Assembly (NCBI GenBank): GCA_009785715.1
Contig: WQVT01000208.1
Coordinates: forward strand, 1 to 5,282
Source of the DNA: Acidimicrobiaceae bacterium
GTDB taxonomy: Bacteria; Actinomycetota; Acidimicrobiia; Acidimicrobiales; Palsa-688
Length of the DNA stretch: 5,282 bases
Reading direction: 5' to 3'
In this document: piece after piece, positions 4,037 through 5,282 of the stretch
Position numbering within the stretch: position 1 is the stretch's first letter
How the letters are laid out: the number at the start of each line of letters is the position of its first letter
Made by a program: the position numbers and the translations under genes
The notes under the pieces: model-generated
Told to the model about the DNA's origin: nothing
The model's database searches: none
The model's input: the letters and a program-made list of their open reading frames with translations, nothing else

Positions 4037-5282
4037 CTAGGCGCCGGCCGGGACCTCGACGGGCTGGGGCCAGACCAGGATCTCATAGCCACCCACCAGG
4101 TAGGTCTGGCTGGGTTTGCCGAAGGTGGCAGCGGCGCTGCTGCTGTCAACACCGTCGTAGGGCTCGGTGGTGTCGTAGACGAGGAACTGGAACTCCCGGC
4201 CCAGGTACCAGGCAGACGTGGACTGCCGGTCGTATGCCTCGAGCCGACCCTGGGCGTCGGCCATGACCGGGCGGACCGTGACGTCCTCCCGGGTGTCCAC
4301 CGTGATGATCGACGACGTCCAGTAGTCCCCGATGCCCTGATAGAGACCATGCGCTGCCAGGAAGCCCCCGAGCGACCCCTGGGCCTGCACCGGGAGGGGG
4401 GCAGCGATCTCCCCACGGGCGCCGATCGCCAGACAGCCCAGCAGGGCCCCGCCCGCCATGGCCGCAGGAAGCACCGCCGGCGACAAGGCGCTCCGATCCA
4501 GGATCGAGGCCACCCCGCGGCCGGCGAGGATCGCCGCGAAGATCACCCCCGGGACGAGGTATCGGGCGAAGGTCACGTCGGTGCTCGTGAGCGTCAGTTC
4601 GGCGAACATGGCCAGATCGCCGACCACGGCGATCGCCAGCAGGTCGTCGAGCACGACCACGCCGCCCGGGAGCACCCCGCTTCTTCCGATCACCCCCCGG
4701 CTCGAGACCCAATCGCCCGGAGCCCGGTGCGAGCCGGCGGTGACGCCTCCGGGCCTCCCCGCCGCCGCGCCCCAGACCAGACGCCCGATCGCCGCGAGCA
4801 CGGCGGCGACGACCGCCACCAGGCCCACGAAGTGCACGGCTGTCAGGCCCGCGGGAGCCCCTCCGGTCCCGAAGCCCTGGCTCCCGACGCCGAGCAACCT
4901 GGCCACGTAGCCCGGCTCGAGGCCGACGTTCCTGGTCATCTGCCGGACGCTGGCCCGCCCCGAGGGTCCGATGCGGAAGGTCCCCACGGCCATCGCCGCG
5001 AGCCGCACGACTCCAGCCAGCGCCAAGCTCCCGAGAGCGGCGACGACTCCCCCCAGGCCGGCCCGCCAGGACCGGCGGCGCGCCATGGCCACCAGACCGG
5101 CCACGAGGACGGGCACCACGCCGAGCGCCACCGTCTGCAGGTCGCCCAGAACCCCGGCCGCCAGGAGGCAGGCGGCCAACGGGACGCGCCACCTCCCCCT
5201 CGCCAGGGCCAGCGCAGCGAACGCCAGGAGGCACCAGAGGGTGGTGCCCACGTGCAGGGGTCCGAGCAGGAAGAACTCCGCC
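4037..5282 (-). CDS. C-terminal part of a polytopic membrane protein, GT-C glycosyltransferase-like (partial)
   Basis: The frame is open to the right edge and 414 residues are visible; the N-terminus is missing. A GTG at 5251 is in frame, but the preceding codons (AEFFLLGPLH) read as protein, so it is not the start. Hydrophobic segments, numbered from the edge, lie near 14-27, 32-66 (probably two helices), 75-100, 146-170, 207-228, 237-256 and 267-287. A soluble tail of about 125 residues follows, with GDYWTSSIITVDTRED (318-333), AWYLGREFQFLVYDT (357-371) and TYLVGGYEILVW (393-404). The repeated hydrophobic helices, the FARYLVPGVIF segment (238-248) and an aromatic C-terminal domain that would sit outside the membrane resemble GT-C/PMT-like lipid-linked sugar transferases or related large membrane proteins of actinobacteria. 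In such enzymes the catalytic Asp/Glu lies in the first external loop, which is outside the window, so activity cannot be checked. The aldo/keto reductase gene follows after 10 bases. Confidence 0.75.
   Translation of the reverse strand, partial: AEFFLLGPLHVGTTLWCLLAFAALALARGRWRVPLAACLLAAGVLGDLQTVALGVVPVLVAGLVAMARRRSWRAGLGGVVAALGSLALAGVVRLAAMAVGTFRIGPSGRASVRQMTRNVGLEPGYVARLLGVGSQGFGTGGAPAGLTAVHFVGLVAVVAAVLAAIGRLVWGAAAGRPGGVTAGSHRAPGDWVSSRGVIGRSGVLPGGVVVLDDLLAIAVVGDLAMFAELTLTSTDVTFARYLVPGVIFAAILAGRGVASILDRSALSPAVLPAAMAGGALLGCLAIGARGEIAAPLPVQAQGSLGGFLAAHGLYQGIGDYWTSSIITVDTREDVTVRPVMADAQGRLEAYDRQSTSAWYLGREFQFLVYDTTEPYDGVDSSSAAATFGKPSQTYLVGGYEILVWPQPVEVPAGA

Noticed and set aside
4027..4416. An upstream in-frame extension of the aldo/keto reductase
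   Set aside because: It lies in another frame of the membrane-protein gene and the canonical reductase N-terminus starts at ATG 4026.
4458..4910. A 150-codon plus-strand open frame opposite the membrane-protein gene
   Set aside because: Antisense to a frame with clear membrane helices; its own translation is Thr/Pro/Ala/Arg-rich with no recognisable domain or ribosome-binding site.

Overview
The window is very GC-rich bacterial DNA, densely coded, with G/C-ending codons, GTG starts and gaps of a few bases between same-strand genes. Together with the protein types (secreted Ser-Ser-Pro protein, DoxX, F/NAD-type oxidoreductases, large GT-C-like membrane protein) this suggests a free-living actinomycete-type organism, possibly an Acidimicrobiia-like soil or aquatic lineage; that placement is inference from style, not from a marker gene.

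Layout, left to right. (1) Positions 1-194, minus strand: the first 64 codons of a secreted protein cut by the window edge. (2) 249-1280, minus strand: a complete NAD(P)-dependent D-2-hydroxyacid dehydrogenase, 343 aa, with all catalytic residues. (3) 1281-1599: a 319-base non-coding divergent intergenic region. It holds a perfect palindrome with 20-base arms, flanked on each side by short GC-rich tandem repeats of opposite orientation and closed by an 8-base inverted repeat (CTAGCGGC / GCCGCTAG). (4) 1600-2541 and 2551-3051, plus strand: a probable two-gene operon of a renalase-like FAD-dependent oxidoreductase and a DoxX-family membrane protein. (5) 3055-4026, minus strand: a complete aldo/keto reductase, 323 aa, converging on the DoxX gene with only 3 bases between stop codons. 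(6) 4037-5282, minus strand: the C-terminal 414 residues of a polytopic membrane protein resembling GT-C glycosyltransferases, running off the right edge and probably co-transcribed with the aldo/keto reductase 10 bases downstream.

Together the genes look like ordinary redox housekeeping or accessory metabolism (three soluble NAD(P)/FAD oxidoreductases plus DoxX) with envelope functions at both edges. No defence system, mobile-element gene, RNA gene or CRISPR array was seen. The one structure the genes do not explain is the composite inverted-repeat element at 1325-1589; it looks like a dispersed intergenic repeat, but a single window cannot show that it recurs.
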